DNA of 64,000 bases, taken from Atherinomorus stipes (taxonomy: Eukaryota; Chordata; Actinopteri; Atheriniformes; Atherinidae). A model generated the notes under the pieces. It was not told the origin of the DNA and ran no database searches. It worked only from the letters and a program-made list of their open reading frames with translations. The DNA is taken from NCBI GenBank assembly GCA_023101725.1, contig JALJCO010010476.1, positions 1,116,001-1,180,000 on the forward strand, written 5' to 3'. Positions 1-11,972 of this stretch are shown one piece after another. Every line of letters starts with the position of its first letter. Positions within the stretch are counted from its first letter, which is position 1. Both the position numbers and the translations under genes were made by a program.

Positions 1-440
1 CATTATTTAGACCAGGGCAGAGCAGAGTGTCACATGTAACCTGGCCTTTTGTCCACGCAAAACCATCAGGTTACAGTGGTGCTTTCAACAGCCAGCTGAT
101 CACTTTCCTTCATGTAAACCTGGACTTTTCAACAACATGAGATTTTAAGTTTCCTGGTGACAAAGCAGGGCAGTAAATGACTTCTAAAACTGGACAGGAA
201 TCATGTATCTTGAAATAGAAGATAACATCCAGGAGCACCAAATTCTCATCAACATGTACAAGGATGCTAAAGGCAGTGAGGATGAAATTAAATGGCATTA
301 AAAAATTGGAGGGGAAAAAATATTTTTTTTTTTTTTTAAAAAAAAAGTGTTGGGGGGGGGGGGACTGGGCATTTTGGGGGGGGGGGGGGGGGATATACAC
401 AGGGAGAATTTGAAGGGACGAAAAGATTGATAGTTTTTCG
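1..440. other. Gene-free left edge with homopolymer runs
   Basis: No exon-like reading frame is visible. Long homopolymers of T, A and G lie at about 320-392, including two runs of more than 12 G. They lead into the purine-rich tract that follows. Confidence 0.6.
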
Positions 441-1195
441 GGGGAAAAAATAAAATAAAAATAAAGAAAAAAATATAAAAAAATTAAAAAAGAAGATATA
501 AAATTGTGAGGAATAGTTAAGGAGAGAATTATCTCACATAAGAGAAAATATCATAACAAAAGAAAAAAAAATCTAATAAGGGAAAGAGAGATATAATAAT
601 AAAAAAGAAAGAATTATAAAATAACAAAAAAAAAAAAAAAGAAAAAAAAAAATGGAGAAAGGAAGAGAGGAAGGGGAGGGAGAGAGAGGGGGAGATAACT
701 GGAGTGAGGACACATAGAAAAAAATAGTTAAAAGGGGAATGAGGGGATGGAGGGAGGGGGAAGAAATGAATAAAAGGAAATAAAAAAGAAAGAGGATGAA
801 AAGATTAAAGAGAAAAAAAAAAAGGCTGGAGGAGAGAGAGGGGATATGAAGAAGAAGGAGAGTAAACAAAGAAATAAAAAAAAAAAAGGGTTAAAAGTAA
901 GGGAGGAAGAAAAAAGATTAGGATTAAAAATAAGAAAAGGATAGAAGGTGGTGGGTGAAGAGAAAAAGAAAGAAAAATTAAAGGGAAAAAGGGGGGAAAA
1001 GGGAAAAGGGTGAGAAGGGAAAGGATGGAAAAGAATGGTTATGTAAATATGTAGAGAGAGGGAGAGGGGAGAGGAGAGAAAAGGGGGGGATGGGGGGGGA
1101 GGGGAGGGAGAGGGGGAGGGGAGGGGGGGGAGAAGGGGGGGGGGGGGGAAGGGGGGGGGGGGAAGAATGAAAAATGTAAATGAGTGAAACGAGAA
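441..1195. repeat. Long purine-rich, C-poor tract
   Basis: For about 750 bases the + strand is almost all A and G with scattered T and very few C. It includes several G runs of 7-12. There is no fixed repeat unit, so this is strand-asymmetric low complexity rather than a microsatellite. The long antisense frames of Pro, Ser, Phe and Leu are a by-product of this composition. Triplex-prone DNA or poor assembly consensus are both possible. Confidence 0.75.
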
Positions 1196-2072
1196 GTGAT
1201 TCCAAGAAAAAGATATTTTCAGAAAACCCCAAATTGAAGATTCTAAAAATATTATCATTATTATATGTATTCGTATGAATATTAATCTATCAACAAAAGA
1301 AAGCTCTATGAGAATAGGGAATGATATGAGAAGGGAGAGCAAATAATAATCAAAGAGTAATTGCAACAAGTAAGGGAAGTCATTCATGGGTAAGAGGAAT
1401 AGATGGGTCAAAGAAAAAAAATTTACTAAAAAAGGTAAAAGAAAAAGGGAGAGAAAAAGGAAAGGGGAAGAGAAGAAGAGAGTAAGGGAAGGAGAAGTAA
1501 TTATATAAAAAAGTAAATAATTGGGAGAATGAAAACGCTGGAAGTTGGAACATGCAATCTTTAAATTACATTTGGCTTGTGAAATGAAACCAGTTAGGGT
1601 TGTAGATATTGGCTCAGTGTCAGGTCTCCCAGATCAATTTACTGACAGCGTTTACCTGACATTTTGTACTAGCTCTATAATGGCAATTAAAGAATGTAGT
1701 CCCTCTGATCCTGGTATATTAGACTTATACTTATTTGACTAAAGAGTTATCAAAAAATGGACAGAGGACAGAAAAGGGAGAGCATATTTTGCAGTACAAA
1801 GAATTAGAGACTAATAAATGTCAGATCGAAAAAGAAAAGAGAAGCTGTCCTTATCACAAGGCTGAGACTTGGACACTGTAGTTTTAGAAGTGGCTTGGCT
1901 CAGATAGGAAAACATCCAGATGGAAAGTGTAAGTGAGGCAATATAGAGGCGGCACAACATATTTTGATAAAGTCCAACTGGAAAGGAAAGGAATGTTTAG
2001 AGAGTCGGGTCGTGATCAGGACAGCAGTTTTTAGTGTTGAAACACTGCTGAATTTGGATAGCTGGGAGATGA
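1196..2072. other. Intergenic stretch, nothing recognised
   Basis: Ordinary AT-rich DNA with purine-rich patches up to about 1,500. The only open frame of note (1545-1742, +) has no recognisable domain and no splice context. Confidence 0.5.
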
Positions 2073-2681
2073 TTAAAGGGGAAGTTTGTTTTTTCCAACC
2101 TGGAACTATTTTCTAGCATGAAATACTTTACAAAAGGCCGGTGTCCAGTAAAATGTAAATGATGTGGGCAACCGTGCACAGCCTCTAAATAAGGCATGAT
2201 CTGCCACATTTCACCAATGTTTTGTCACAAAATATATGGCAGACACCCCCCCTGTGAGTTTGAAGCAGCTTGAAGTGGCTTTTTTTGTGGTGATTCGTCT
2301 TTATTTACAGACATTTTTACTGTGGTGGCTTTGATGACCTCACTGTTATGCGACACCATAGCAAGTAAATGTCAGTAAATAAGAACGAATCACCAAAAAT
2401 AAGCAACTCAAAGCTGCTTTGAGCTCAAAGGGGGTCCGACTAATGTTTTGTAACATAACATTGGTGAAATAAAGGAGTTTGTGGCAGATAATGCCTTATT
2501 TAGAGACTGCGCACGGTTGCCCGCATCACTTACATTTTATTGGACAAATGCTGATCTCCAGTGGATCTAAATATCTCCTGAAGGAATTCAAGTTAAACCA
2601 AAACTGTCTGGGTGAGTAAATGAATGTATATCATGCTAGAAAATAGGTCCAGGTTGAAAAAAAACTGAACTTCCCCTTTAA
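2073..2681. mobile_element. Foldback MITE flanked by TTAA
   Basis: A 609-base imperfect palindrome. The left end (TTAAAGGGGAAGTTTG) is mirrored by the right end (CTTCCCCTTTAA at 2670-2681). Internal blocks also pair: 2083-2120 with 2630-2668, about 2190-2215 with 2455-2505, and 2288-2312 with 2377-2395. TTAA at both ends (2073-2076 and 2678-2681) fits a TTAA target-site duplication as made by piggyBac-like transposases. No transposase is encoded, so the element would be non-autonomous. The superfamily is inferred from the TTAA alone. Confidence 0.75.
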
Positions 2682-2869
2682 GAAGGTGGTGGACTATTTG
2701 CATGGAATTGGCATGTACAGTAGAGGCAGGTAAACGATGGTGAAAGTGACTGCGAGTTGGGGGAGATGAACTGAGATGGTTTATTAGGGAAATGATTTTG
2801 ACCCAATGCTGCATGTCTGTAGTCCTGTTGGCAGCAACCTCTCAGTCATTTGTGCATGAAGCTGCCAGT

Positions 2870-3205
2870 TAATACCTGCTCTTCAGACGTGCTAACATAC
2901 ACTCAATTTTTTGCGCCTGCTTTCTGTTACACAGTGATAAATCAAAGCAGAGTTGTTTGCATAATCTCCTCCCAATATTTTGCGTGTCCTGGCAGAAACG
3001 CTCATATTGCATATGGTGCTGCGTAGATGAGATTCATCTACAGCAGACATGCAAAATGGATAGCAGGGCTATTATGCCCGTTAGCAGGCGCAAAGCTGCT
3101 TTAGCCCTGTTTTGTAAATTAGCTCTGGACGATTATTGCGTGTGCAATAAAGATAGAACTCGTTTTCGTACGTGCAAACCTTTCATAAATCAGGCCCTTA
3201 GTGTG
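2870..3205 (-). repeat. Candidate dispersed repeat, unclassified
   Basis: A block of more balanced composition that ends with AAATCAGGCCCTTA (3192-3205). From memory, such a 'no longer growing, data-like' terminus is seen at the ends of dispersed fish repeats, but I cannot assign a family. No coding capacity is recognised; the frame at 2957-3250 has no known domain. Confidence 0.3.
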
Positions 3206-3631
3206 TATTATGAGGCTAGATTTTCAAACAAAAAGATGATCACAAATTAGATGCTTGTCTAATACAAATATATATATATATAAAATAAATAAATAAATAT
3301 AATCAACTATTTTTTATTGGGTTCTATGAGTGGCTTGTGCCCTCTCAGGCCATTCGCTTTACCCTGCCTTGATGTTTGGTGCAAAAAAAGTTAAATTATA
3401 ATATCCCACATTGCCTATTGTTTTGTATGAGAGCATTCAGATTAAACTGTACCAACTTGTAGCCTTGTATTTTAAAGCCAAACTAAGCTTTTTTTAAATG
3501 TAAAATCCTATCCATGTATTTTCTTTATGATAGTTCATCAACAGAATAAAATTATAAAATTTAAATGAAATTACTTTAAATAATATTGGATTGAATGGGA
3601 TCAAAGTTGATTTTGGAGTTCAAGGTGTAAT

Positions 3632-3644
3632 CCCCCCCCCCCCC

Positions 3645-3677
<33 letters not shown>

Positions 3678-3752
3678 ACCCGCACACGCACGCCGAACAC
3701 ACACACACACACACACACCCACACACACACACCCCCACACACACGCACACTT
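3632..3752. repeat. Poly-C followed by impure (CA)n microsatellite
   Basis: Sixteen C in a row (3632-3647) run into about 100 bases of CA repeats interrupted by CCC and CG steps. Confidence 0.9.
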
Positions 3753-4707
3753 ACTTGAATGCTCTTTTCAACATGTCATATGAGAAATATTTGCAACAAT
3801 TAAAAGGTTATATAGGCATGGTTTAAGATCATAATGTAACTTAAAGAATTTTATTTTCTTTAACCTTGAAAATAATTATTTTGCTAAACCCCATAGTGGT
3901 AATAATTTTACTGTTTTTGATCATACAACACAAAATGTAAGCATATTCCAAATGTAAAGGTAGATTTTGGCTTGCAATAATCTTGGAAGCCAGACTGTGA
4001 GCTACTTTAACTATGCTGCCTGTGAACTACTGAGTTTTCTGCTGTGGACCAACATAGCCATTGCACATGCTGGACTGAGACTGCACTGGCTGTGAGTCCA
4101 TGACACAGATGGTCACAGATGCAATGGAAAGAGGCCATCTTTGGATTCCAAAAGCAAACTAAATTCATTGGAGAGATGTTGGAAACATTAAAAGTAGCCA
4201 GATCAACAGTTCAGTACTTTCTGAGAAGAAAATAGATACTTCTAGTACATGTGCTAGAGAGCTTGATTACATAAAAGGATCAGAAGACAACGTGGTAAAC
4301 AACACTAGTGGGTGATCTTAAGATCTCTTTCAGTGTTTTAGAAAAAAAAAAACTTTCACCACCAACTGTCACCACCTTTAGAAGAAACATGTCAATAATA
4401 GCAAAACACAATAGTGGAGTAGAATGCGAACTAAATAAAGGTAGCAAAGGCTTGATGTGAAGAATACATCATCTGCAAATTGCTTTTAGCTACTGTGATG
4501 ACATGGACATACATGCAGCACAGTCCACAAATTCGGATGCAGCTGGATGAACATGTCACACGTTGGAATGCTTACTGGATGCTGCACCAGAATACGGAAG
4601 GACAATGGCAAATGTCTCCACAACCAGAACAATGCGGAAATAAAGTGACTGTTTTAATCGTTGATCAACACCTGACCGAGCTGCATTTTAACTTCCGAGG
4701 ATAAAAG
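3753..4707. other. Intergenic stretch, no gene recognised
   Basis: AT-rich DNA. The frame at 4480-4704 (+) has no recognisable domain. Parts of 4080-4640 look like decayed element DNA, but I cannot name a family. Confidence 0.4.
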
Positions 4708-5257
4708 TTAAAGGTACAGTATGTAAGAATTACTGACATCTAGTGGTAAAGACGGGTATTTGAAAGAAAAGATGTTTTCTTTCAAATGACTTCATATTCC
4801 AAGCACTGTTATAAATGTACGGTGGCCGTTAGTGGCCAAACTTCTTCCAAACATGAAGATGTTTTCATCTGTTAGTGGATCAGTGGTCTCAGGTGTAGTT
4901 ATGACTGTACTATGAGTAACTACTTTTTATGTCTTTTAAGGCATTACTTCTTGCAAACAGTGCTCGAACTCCCATTAAACAAAGCTGGTACAGCAGTTTT
5001 AAAGTTCGAAGGGTTCTCACTTCACTCACATCGTTTTGTCCAGCTAGGGACATTGTAGTAAAAATGGCCGAACAAATATGGCAGCCTCCATGTATGTGCA
5101 CCTCCAGCAAGTAGATATTATTGACTCATTCTAAGAAAATAAACATCTAACAGCTATTCTAGTGCAGCAATTACACATAAATAGAAACAAAGTTTTGAAT
5201 TATACATTACATTTTTCTGCCACTGACCTTTGATTTTGTTACATACTGTACCTTTAA
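4708..5257 (+). mobile_element. TTAA-flanked MITE, copy 1 (full length)
   Basis: 550 bases with near-perfect terminal inverted repeats: TTAAAGGTACAGTATGTAA at the left and the reverse complement of the same motif at 5239-5257. TTAA is present at both ends. Relatives occur at 11,973-12,676 and, inverted and truncated, at 17,130-17,470, which shows that this is a dispersed family. A small internal palindrome (GAAAGAAAAGATG facing CTTTCAAATG) lies near 4760. No protein is encoded. Confidence 0.85.
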
Positions 5258-7061
5258 GGCAGACAGGCCCAGAAGGAAAGAACAGCTAAAAAAAGTCACA
5301 TAAAAAATTGGTAAAGCATCAAAGAAAGAAATATCTTCTTCTGTGATTGGATTGGATTGGTTAATGCTATGATTAATGGATCTATGGTGACTTGAAACAG
5401 TTTACACCCTGTTTTGTTGGTTTACAACGTGCAAATCAGATAAAAGAAGTGGGGTAAATAATGTAACAAACCTTCACAAAACCTCAAGTTCAAATGAAAT
5501 GAGAAAAAGTCCTTAGAAAAAGTAACAGCAAAAAAGTAACAGAAATTACATACTGTATATATATATATATATATGTATATAAATTGATTTTATTCACTTA
5601 AGTTTATTTGTATATATATATATATGTATTGCTGGTTTCAAAATTGTTGATTTTTTTCCATGTGGTGATCACTGCTATTGTTAATTTGTAAAAATTGTTA
5701 GTTGTTGTCATTGTATGTAAATTAAGAAGAATACACGGGAAGATACAAACATATCTATAAGTCATAACTAACTAAGAGCACTGTCTTTCTTTTTTCTTTT
5801 TTTAATGAACTGTATATTCATGGAGGGAGGAAAGTAGAAGAAGGAAAAGTCTTCTTTCTCTTCCATTAATGTTTATTTATTTATTTGTTCTCTCTTTTTC
5901 TTTCTTTGTTTGTTCTTGCTTGAATTTATTCACCAGCATACTTGGTAAAAAAAAAAAAAAAAAAAAAAAAAAGGGAAAAGGACTGTGGAAATGATATCTT
6001 AAATCCTTTCAAGATGTGTCTACAAAATGCCTTTTCCAAACAAAAAGAAGATGAAATAGAAATAGGAGAATTTTCTGTGTAACAGTTTTTGTACACAGCT
6101 GACAAAATACAGTCACAAAACATCATAAATGCTTCTCAGAATCAGCTCTCTAGCATCATCCACTGTTCATGGTGTGAAGGACAGGATGAGCAACCTTGTC
6201 CTGTAAATAATTTAGACATCTGTGGAAGTGGGAGAGTAAGTAGGATAATGGACTGATAGGACGGATGAGAGCTGAGTCTGTGAGTGAGTTGTATGAATAC
6301 AGTAGTTACAACAGTACACCATTATCAGTGTAAACATTCTGACTTTTGGCAATAGGGAATGATTGTGCATGTGTAATTGTTAAAAAAGATAATGCCAGAA
6401 TTTGATGTTCCTGGGTTGCTCATCACACTGTCAAGACCTACCGGAGCACCTCAACAGATAGCGAACATGTTACAGTTTTTCTCAGCTGCTTTGGTGCATT
6501 TCTCACAACAGACTTCACATTTGCATGACTATAATTTCAAACTCCACAACATTTAGTCATGTATGCACATCAAAGTATCATTTTTTTTGAAGAACTTTCA
6601 AACATAACAGACATTTTCTGCATCAATAGCTGATTTTCTCTCTTTTTTTTTCTTAAAAATCCTTTCTTTCCAACGAGTGTTAGATGTTTGTTTTTAGATG
6701 AAGCTTGCAGATGCAGGCTTCAGGGCTTCCGTTAGCATTACCATTAACGTTAGCATGAACGTTAGTTTTAGCTGGTGCTCCATCCATACTTCTCAGCTCT
6801 GCTTTGTTATCTCCACTTACTAATCCGTATTTGATAAATTGGACTGGATTTTTGCCTCTTTAGGGGCAGTTTGGGACCATTTTTGTCTTCATTATTTAGT
6901 TTTAATAATTCTTTACAACATTTCCTACAGGCTAGTGACTAGCTGAGTGTCTTCCTCTGCTTGTTTGTTGAACTCTGAAAAATTACCGCCACCAGATGGG
7001 GGGAGGTACAATGCAACTCATCCAGTCATAAATAACAGTGAAAATATACAGTCCTCGCGGA
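5258..7061. other. Intergenic stretch with simple repeats
   Basis: (TA)n tracts lie at about 5558-5575 and 5612-5624, and a poly-A run of about 25 at 5947-5972. No exon, RNA gene or transposase was recognised. Confidence 0.5.
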
Positions 7062-7305
7062 CCACATGGAGAAGGTCCCGTCTGCGGCTTGGAGGACGAG
7101 GCGGAGTCGGACATTAGATGGGGTCGGACATTAAACTCCTCCAAAATTACCGTTTTAAGCAGTTTTAAGTCGTTTATTATAACCCTTCCCACTATCCCTA
7201 AGCGCTAACCCTAACCTCACTAACTGTCCACGCCCATTGGATGTCCAACGCCGCCTAATATCCGACTCCGTCAAGCCGCAGGCGGGTGTACTTGACCGCA
7301 TGTGG
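7062..7305. mobile_element. Short palindromic element, CpG-rich
   Basis: A 244-base inverted repeat. The arms start CCACATG (7062) and end CATGTGG (7305). The best-paired blocks are TCTGCGGCTTG plus GCGGAGTCGGA at 7081-7111 against their complements at 7261-7285. G+C and CpG are higher than in the surroundings. A MITE-like hairpin is the simplest reading; family unknown. Confidence 0.6.
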
Positions 7306-7387
7306 AAAAGGAAAGTTTTTTCATGGCTCTAGGTGGCGCTTGAGGCCTGAGCTTGGGCTGTGGCCCCATAGTTAAGAATCACTGCTT

Positions 7388-7720
7388 TCAATGTTGAAAG
7401 GAGTTTGTTGTGTTGCCACGAGAAGTAGCAATTTTTGCAAGGCAAGTTCGGCACAGTACCTGATGCTGTCCTTTGTCATTTTTCTGGAAACCAAAATGGT
7501 CTAAGATATCTGCAGAAGTGTCACATTCAGTAACTGGTTCTGAGGAGCCTGACACTGTTGCTCTTATAATTTCCTGGAGTTGATTCTGAATACACGTGTT
7601 CTGCAGCAGGGCCACTTGCACTGCTTACTTCACTTGACCAGATGATGTAGGAAAATTGCATGACGGTGCTAGTTACAGATGCAGGCATTAAAAAGTTCCT
7701 CTTTCTGCCGACTGCCAACT
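7388..7720 (-). pseudogene. hAT transposase BED zinc-finger fragment
   Basis: The minus-strand frame ending at 7388 contains HFGFQKNDKGQHQVLCRTC followed by LAKIATSRGNTTNSFQH. The spacing F-x-K-x-x-x-x-x-x-x-V-x-C-x-x-C, then G-N-T-x-N-x-x-x-H, is that of a BED-type zinc finger, as found at the N terminus of hAT transposases and ZBED proteins. No hAT catalytic region follows in the window, so this is a remnant. The GCCC-rich block just upstream on the same strand (7722-7850) may be the 5' end of the same element. Confidence 0.55.
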
Positions 7721-7721
7721 A

Positions 7722-7850
7722 GTGCCCTGCACGGGCCTAATATCTGAGCCCGAGCCCGGCCCTGGCCCAAAGGGGTGGAGCCCCAGCCCGGCCCGGCCCA
7801 ACAGATTTTCAAAGTTGTCAGGCCCAAACCCGAATAAAGCCCAACTTTTT
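7722..7850 (-). repeat. GCCCG-rich putative hAT terminal region
   Basis: A run of irregular GCCC and GCCCG motifs (for example GAGCCCGAGCCCGGCCC) contrasts with the AT-rich flanks. From memory, such GGGC-rich tracts occur near the ends of some fish hAT elements. I could not find the opposite end or a target duplication. Confidence 0.35.
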
Positions 7851-8886
7851 TCTTTCTCTCCTTAAACCAGGCTGTCTTTAAAACATGGTCATTGGGGATC
7901 TTGGCATGATATTCCCCTATTTTCAGTATATATATATATATTATTTGTTATCAAAATAAAGTTGATGAATTGATTTAACTTACTGACTGCATTATTTTAT
8001 TAATGAGAACTGGTGCGTTTACGTGCAGTTATAGGTACACCTCCGATCTTATCTGAGAACTTTTATGACACAAGTGGGTAGCCTATATTTAGTTTCCTTT
8101 CAATATTAACATTAGTTTGTAAAGTGTATGAAGCATTTTGGCTGGTGTTTAATTTATGATTTTTTTTTTTTTTAAAGACTCAGCGACTCCAACAGCTCAT
8201 GGAAATTTGACCTACATACAGTATCGCAGCCATAAGATACAATAGCCAACACACTTAAACCATATCTCAGTGTCTATTATTACGATAAACCTAGCAAAAG
8301 CTTATCAGAAATATTTCCTTCTTTATCTTAATAAAGACAACTAGGAGCAGCAGAACAATCAATCTTATAACAAGCAGCTTACCTGCGCGGCAGGGATGTC
8401 AGCGACGGGAGGGGGAGAAAGGAAAGGCGCCTGCTGGTGGATATAGTAAGCTCAGTAAAATGTATGTGTATGTGGCAGCTGGAGAAATGGAGGCCTGGGC
8501 AGGGTTTGATCAGACTTCCAGGTGAGAGTCAAACACACGAACCGCCACCTGTGGTCAAGCAGCCAGGGCAGATGATCCGTTAGAGGCATAGTGACAGGAC
8601 GTCAACTGTCACATACTGTTACAGCAGTATATTGTTTACAGTGGTCCACAACTCTACCCAACGGGTTTATACTTGAAGTTTGTTCTACTGTAAAGAATTA
8701 CCGCAGTGTTTGTTTTTTCATAATGCTATGAATGAATTACTGTTAGATGACAAAAAGCATACTGTATAAAGTAAAATGTGAATCAGATGTATTCTGTCAT
8801 GTTTTCAGTTACCTTATAAAAACAGTAACACGTAACTTTACTGTAGTTTTCAAATGGCTGTACATCCAGTGTGAAGTACTTTTGGG
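7851..8886. other. Intergenic stretch, nothing recognised
   Basis: Contains a short (TA)n at 7927-7940 and a GC-richer patch at 8,380-8,440. No coding exon was recognised. Confidence 0.4.
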
Positions 8887-10368
8887 CAGTAGTCGAGTTG
8901 TAAAAAAGTCTCAGGGGGGATGGAAAAACTCATTGGAGATTCTCTTTAATCTGCATTCAACGTAAGAATCTTAGTTAACATCTTCACTTACTTTTGTTGC
9001 CTGATTGGGGAAAACAATAAAACTGCATGAAGCAAGGGAAGATGGGATTTTTAAACTGGGGGACACCAAATGATTTCAACTCAAAAAAGTTATTTTTGTG
9101 TAATTTGGGCTAAAATTGGAAAGCAGTTTGTGATAATCTATGAGCCAAAGGATTTGACTAAAAAAGCCACAATAGAACTCTTAAGCAAAACCATTGGTTA
9201 ACAATAAACATTGTTAAACAAAGACCTGATCAATAGGCTACTAGCCATGCATGATGGAACTGGTATTTGTCTGAAATGCCAGTTACCCACCAGAACTTCA
9301 TGCCTTATGCAAAATATGTTTCATTTAACAGCTTCTGTATTCAAAATCCCAGTTTTCAGCTTTTCTCGGCTAGATATTGTGACTGGGGAAAGAAAGTTGC
9401 TGTTTTGCAAGAGAGACCCTAGGCTGCTTCCAAACCACTTCCACTTCTTATTTTAGACACCAGCTACCCCATCCAGTTGGAATTTTTCAGATCTGACGTG
9501 CACAAGTTGAAAATCCCAGTTTTAAGCTTTTCTCGCGGAGATATTGCGATTGGGGAAAGTAAGCTGCTCACAGGGGAGACCACATGCTGTTTCTAAACCA
9601 CTTTCGCTTCTTATTTTAGACACCAACTACCCCCAACAGTTAGAATTTTTTAAATCGGACGTGTAGAAGTAAAGTTATGAGCTTTGCTTTTCAGCTGAGC
9701 TCAGGCAGATATTTGTTCGGTTTGCAGGTGACAGAATAATTCTTCATTAATGCTGGTAAAATTTTTGAAACAAACCCTTGTCTAATGTGAACAGTAAATA
9801 TCTGTTCTACGTTTTCCAGGCTCATAATTCCCAATCTAACGTGACTGAATGACAAGTCCTGTGTTTTAGCGAGCTAGTTAACAAGAATCTTAGCTAGTTT
9901 AGAGGCAACAGGCGAGCTGGACAAACCTGTGGCGAGCTTAGCGAATTTTGTATAGATTGATCAAAAGTAATGATTCTGAGTCTTGAGTCATTTCTCACCT
10001 GCATTTAGCATCTTTTAAAAATATTCTCCGACATCGCGTTGTCCAGCCACTCGTTTGGCCGTGCTGACATTGCAGCGCGGTAAGATGTCCCTCTCTGCTC
10101 CCTATGGCATCAGGAATCAACCAATCATGTTGCGTCATTGCATGTGCGCGTGCCCCTGTGCCCTCAGATTTTATTTCTTTTACTCAACATCCGTACTATT
10201 TTCTGATAATGAAACGTTATATGAGTATTGGCTATATTTCCAGGAGTTACTGTAAAAAGGGAGGGGATGGAATGGGGGGATGGCAGTTTTACAGAGGGGA
10301 TGATTTTGATTGTTTTTTATTTCAGGAGGGATGCCATCCCCCCTCATCCCCGTTCAACTCAAGTACTG
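8887..10368. mobile_element. Non-autonomous hAT-like transposon, 1.48 kb
   Basis: The ends can be read directly. The left terminus CAGTAGTCGAGTTG (8887-8900) matches the reverse complement of the right terminus (CAGTACTTGAGTTG, ending at 10368) at 12 of 14 positions. Both carry a GGGGGGATGG-type block about 30 bases inside. The flanks are CTTTTGGG (8879-8886) and CTGTTGGG (10369-10376), an 8-base duplication with one mismatch, typical of hAT insertion. No transposase is seen. The interior holds a 167-base tandem duplication and a GC-richer region near 10.03-10.16 kb. Confidence 0.8.
9343..9669. repeat. Two-copy tandem duplication, period about 167
   Basis: Unit 1 starts at 9343 and unit 2 at 9510, both with AAAATCCCAGTTTT. 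They share AGATATTG(T/C)GA(C/T)TGGGGAAAG, CTTCTTATTTTAGACACCA and the closing GACGTG. Divergence of roughly 15% means the duplication is not recent. It lies wholly inside the hAT element. Confidence 0.85.
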
Positions 10369-10376
10369 CTGTTGGG

Positions 10377-11070
10377 CATTTACAGGTCTCCAAGATCGGA
10401 GTTTTTGTATTCAGGAACCCTCACAGATCAGACTATCACAATGAAAACGTGACTAAGCCATTTGAGTACCTTGCTCGTATTCAATGGTGACAGTACTTTT
10501 CATTTTGAGTTTCATTAACATAAAAACTTGCTTTTGAGGGATGATCTATTTTTTAGCAAGTTATCCATTAGGTTCTGCAGTTTGTACTAATTGTTTTGAG
10601 AAATGTACTAAGTGATGTGCAAATGTTAAGTCTGTTGTGAGAGTTGCACCAAAGCAACCGAGAAAAACTGTAATAAGATTGTTTGGCTTTTGCAATAAAA
10701 ATATGACCCCTTCCTCTTATTTTTTTACAGCTCGGAACTGGCCACACAGTTCAGACTTTAGTGTGTACTATATTGTTACTGTGGTAGACCATGTCATCAC
10801 TATCATGGGAGTTACAACAGAACTTTAAGTACATTGGTGAAACTTTTGTATGTACTGAGCAAGTCACATGGAAGCACTGTAATGCCCAAGAGACCAATCA
10901 GGTTTGGGTGGGGGACCTAAAAACCAGGGAGTCACGGGGTTCTGTTTGTAAGATGAGTTATTGCTTATTATTGTCAACTTATTATTATCATTATTATTAT
11001 TATTGTCAACTTTATCAGTCAAATGTTGTACAAAATAAGTAAAAAGAACTGAAACTTCACCTGAACAGCA
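10377..11070. other. Intergenic stretch, nothing recognised
   Basis: AT-rich with an ATT-type tract near 10,978-11,005. The open frames here have no recognisable domains. Confidence 0.4.
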
Positions 11071-11238
<168 letters not shown>

Positions 11239-11972
11239 CAAGTTTACATCCCCACTATATACTGTACTGTTGATCTTTTTTCATCTAAGTTCATATTTTT
11301 TCTCTAATTTAAAAAATGCTCAGCAAAAACAACATGGAAGGAGATTATTTTGTGCTTTGCACATTATCCATGCATATACTAAGCTCAACTAGATTATAAC
11401 ATTTGAAGCATGGAGTTTGATTAATATTTTGTTAGTTGGTTAATAATAATCTGTTCCACTGACAACTCATAGCTTTCTTCTGCAGCATGTATGCAACATA
11501 CGTAGCTATAAGTTTTGGACATACATAATTATGTGAGACTTCCAAGACAATATTTAGTCAATTATTGCACCCAAGAATTAATATCAGTTCAATTCCAGCA
11601 AGTGAACTTTCTTTTCTTGCTGGTAAAGGTTTTTTCTTTACAATATTTCTTTTATTCATAATCTCCTTTGATGAAAAAGGAGTAGAGTTTTGTGTCCAGA
11701 GTATCTCCGTCTATGCCCTTTGCACCTTCTGAATACTTACACCAAAACACATCCAACATTTACAAAGTAATAATAAAATTCATTAGCAATTTTACTAACA
11801 TGTATAACTGTATCCCTATTGTTTACAAAGTAATTGGGATTGTTTGCCTTTGCATTGTTTGTTTAGTTTTTTTGTTACTTTAGATTAGTCTGTCAAGCAC
11901 TCTCCATGTGTTCTGAATACTAGTAACTCCAAATGTTTAGCATAACAATCTTTTTGTTTTATTAAATGATAC
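11239..11972. other. Intergenic stretch, nothing recognised
   Basis: AT-rich DNA without identifiable exons or element ends. Confidence 0.4.

Noticed and set aside
728..1411. 227-codon minus-strand frame rich in Pro, Ser, Phe and Leu
   Set aside because: It is the complement of a purine-rich low-complexity tract and has no domain or splice context.
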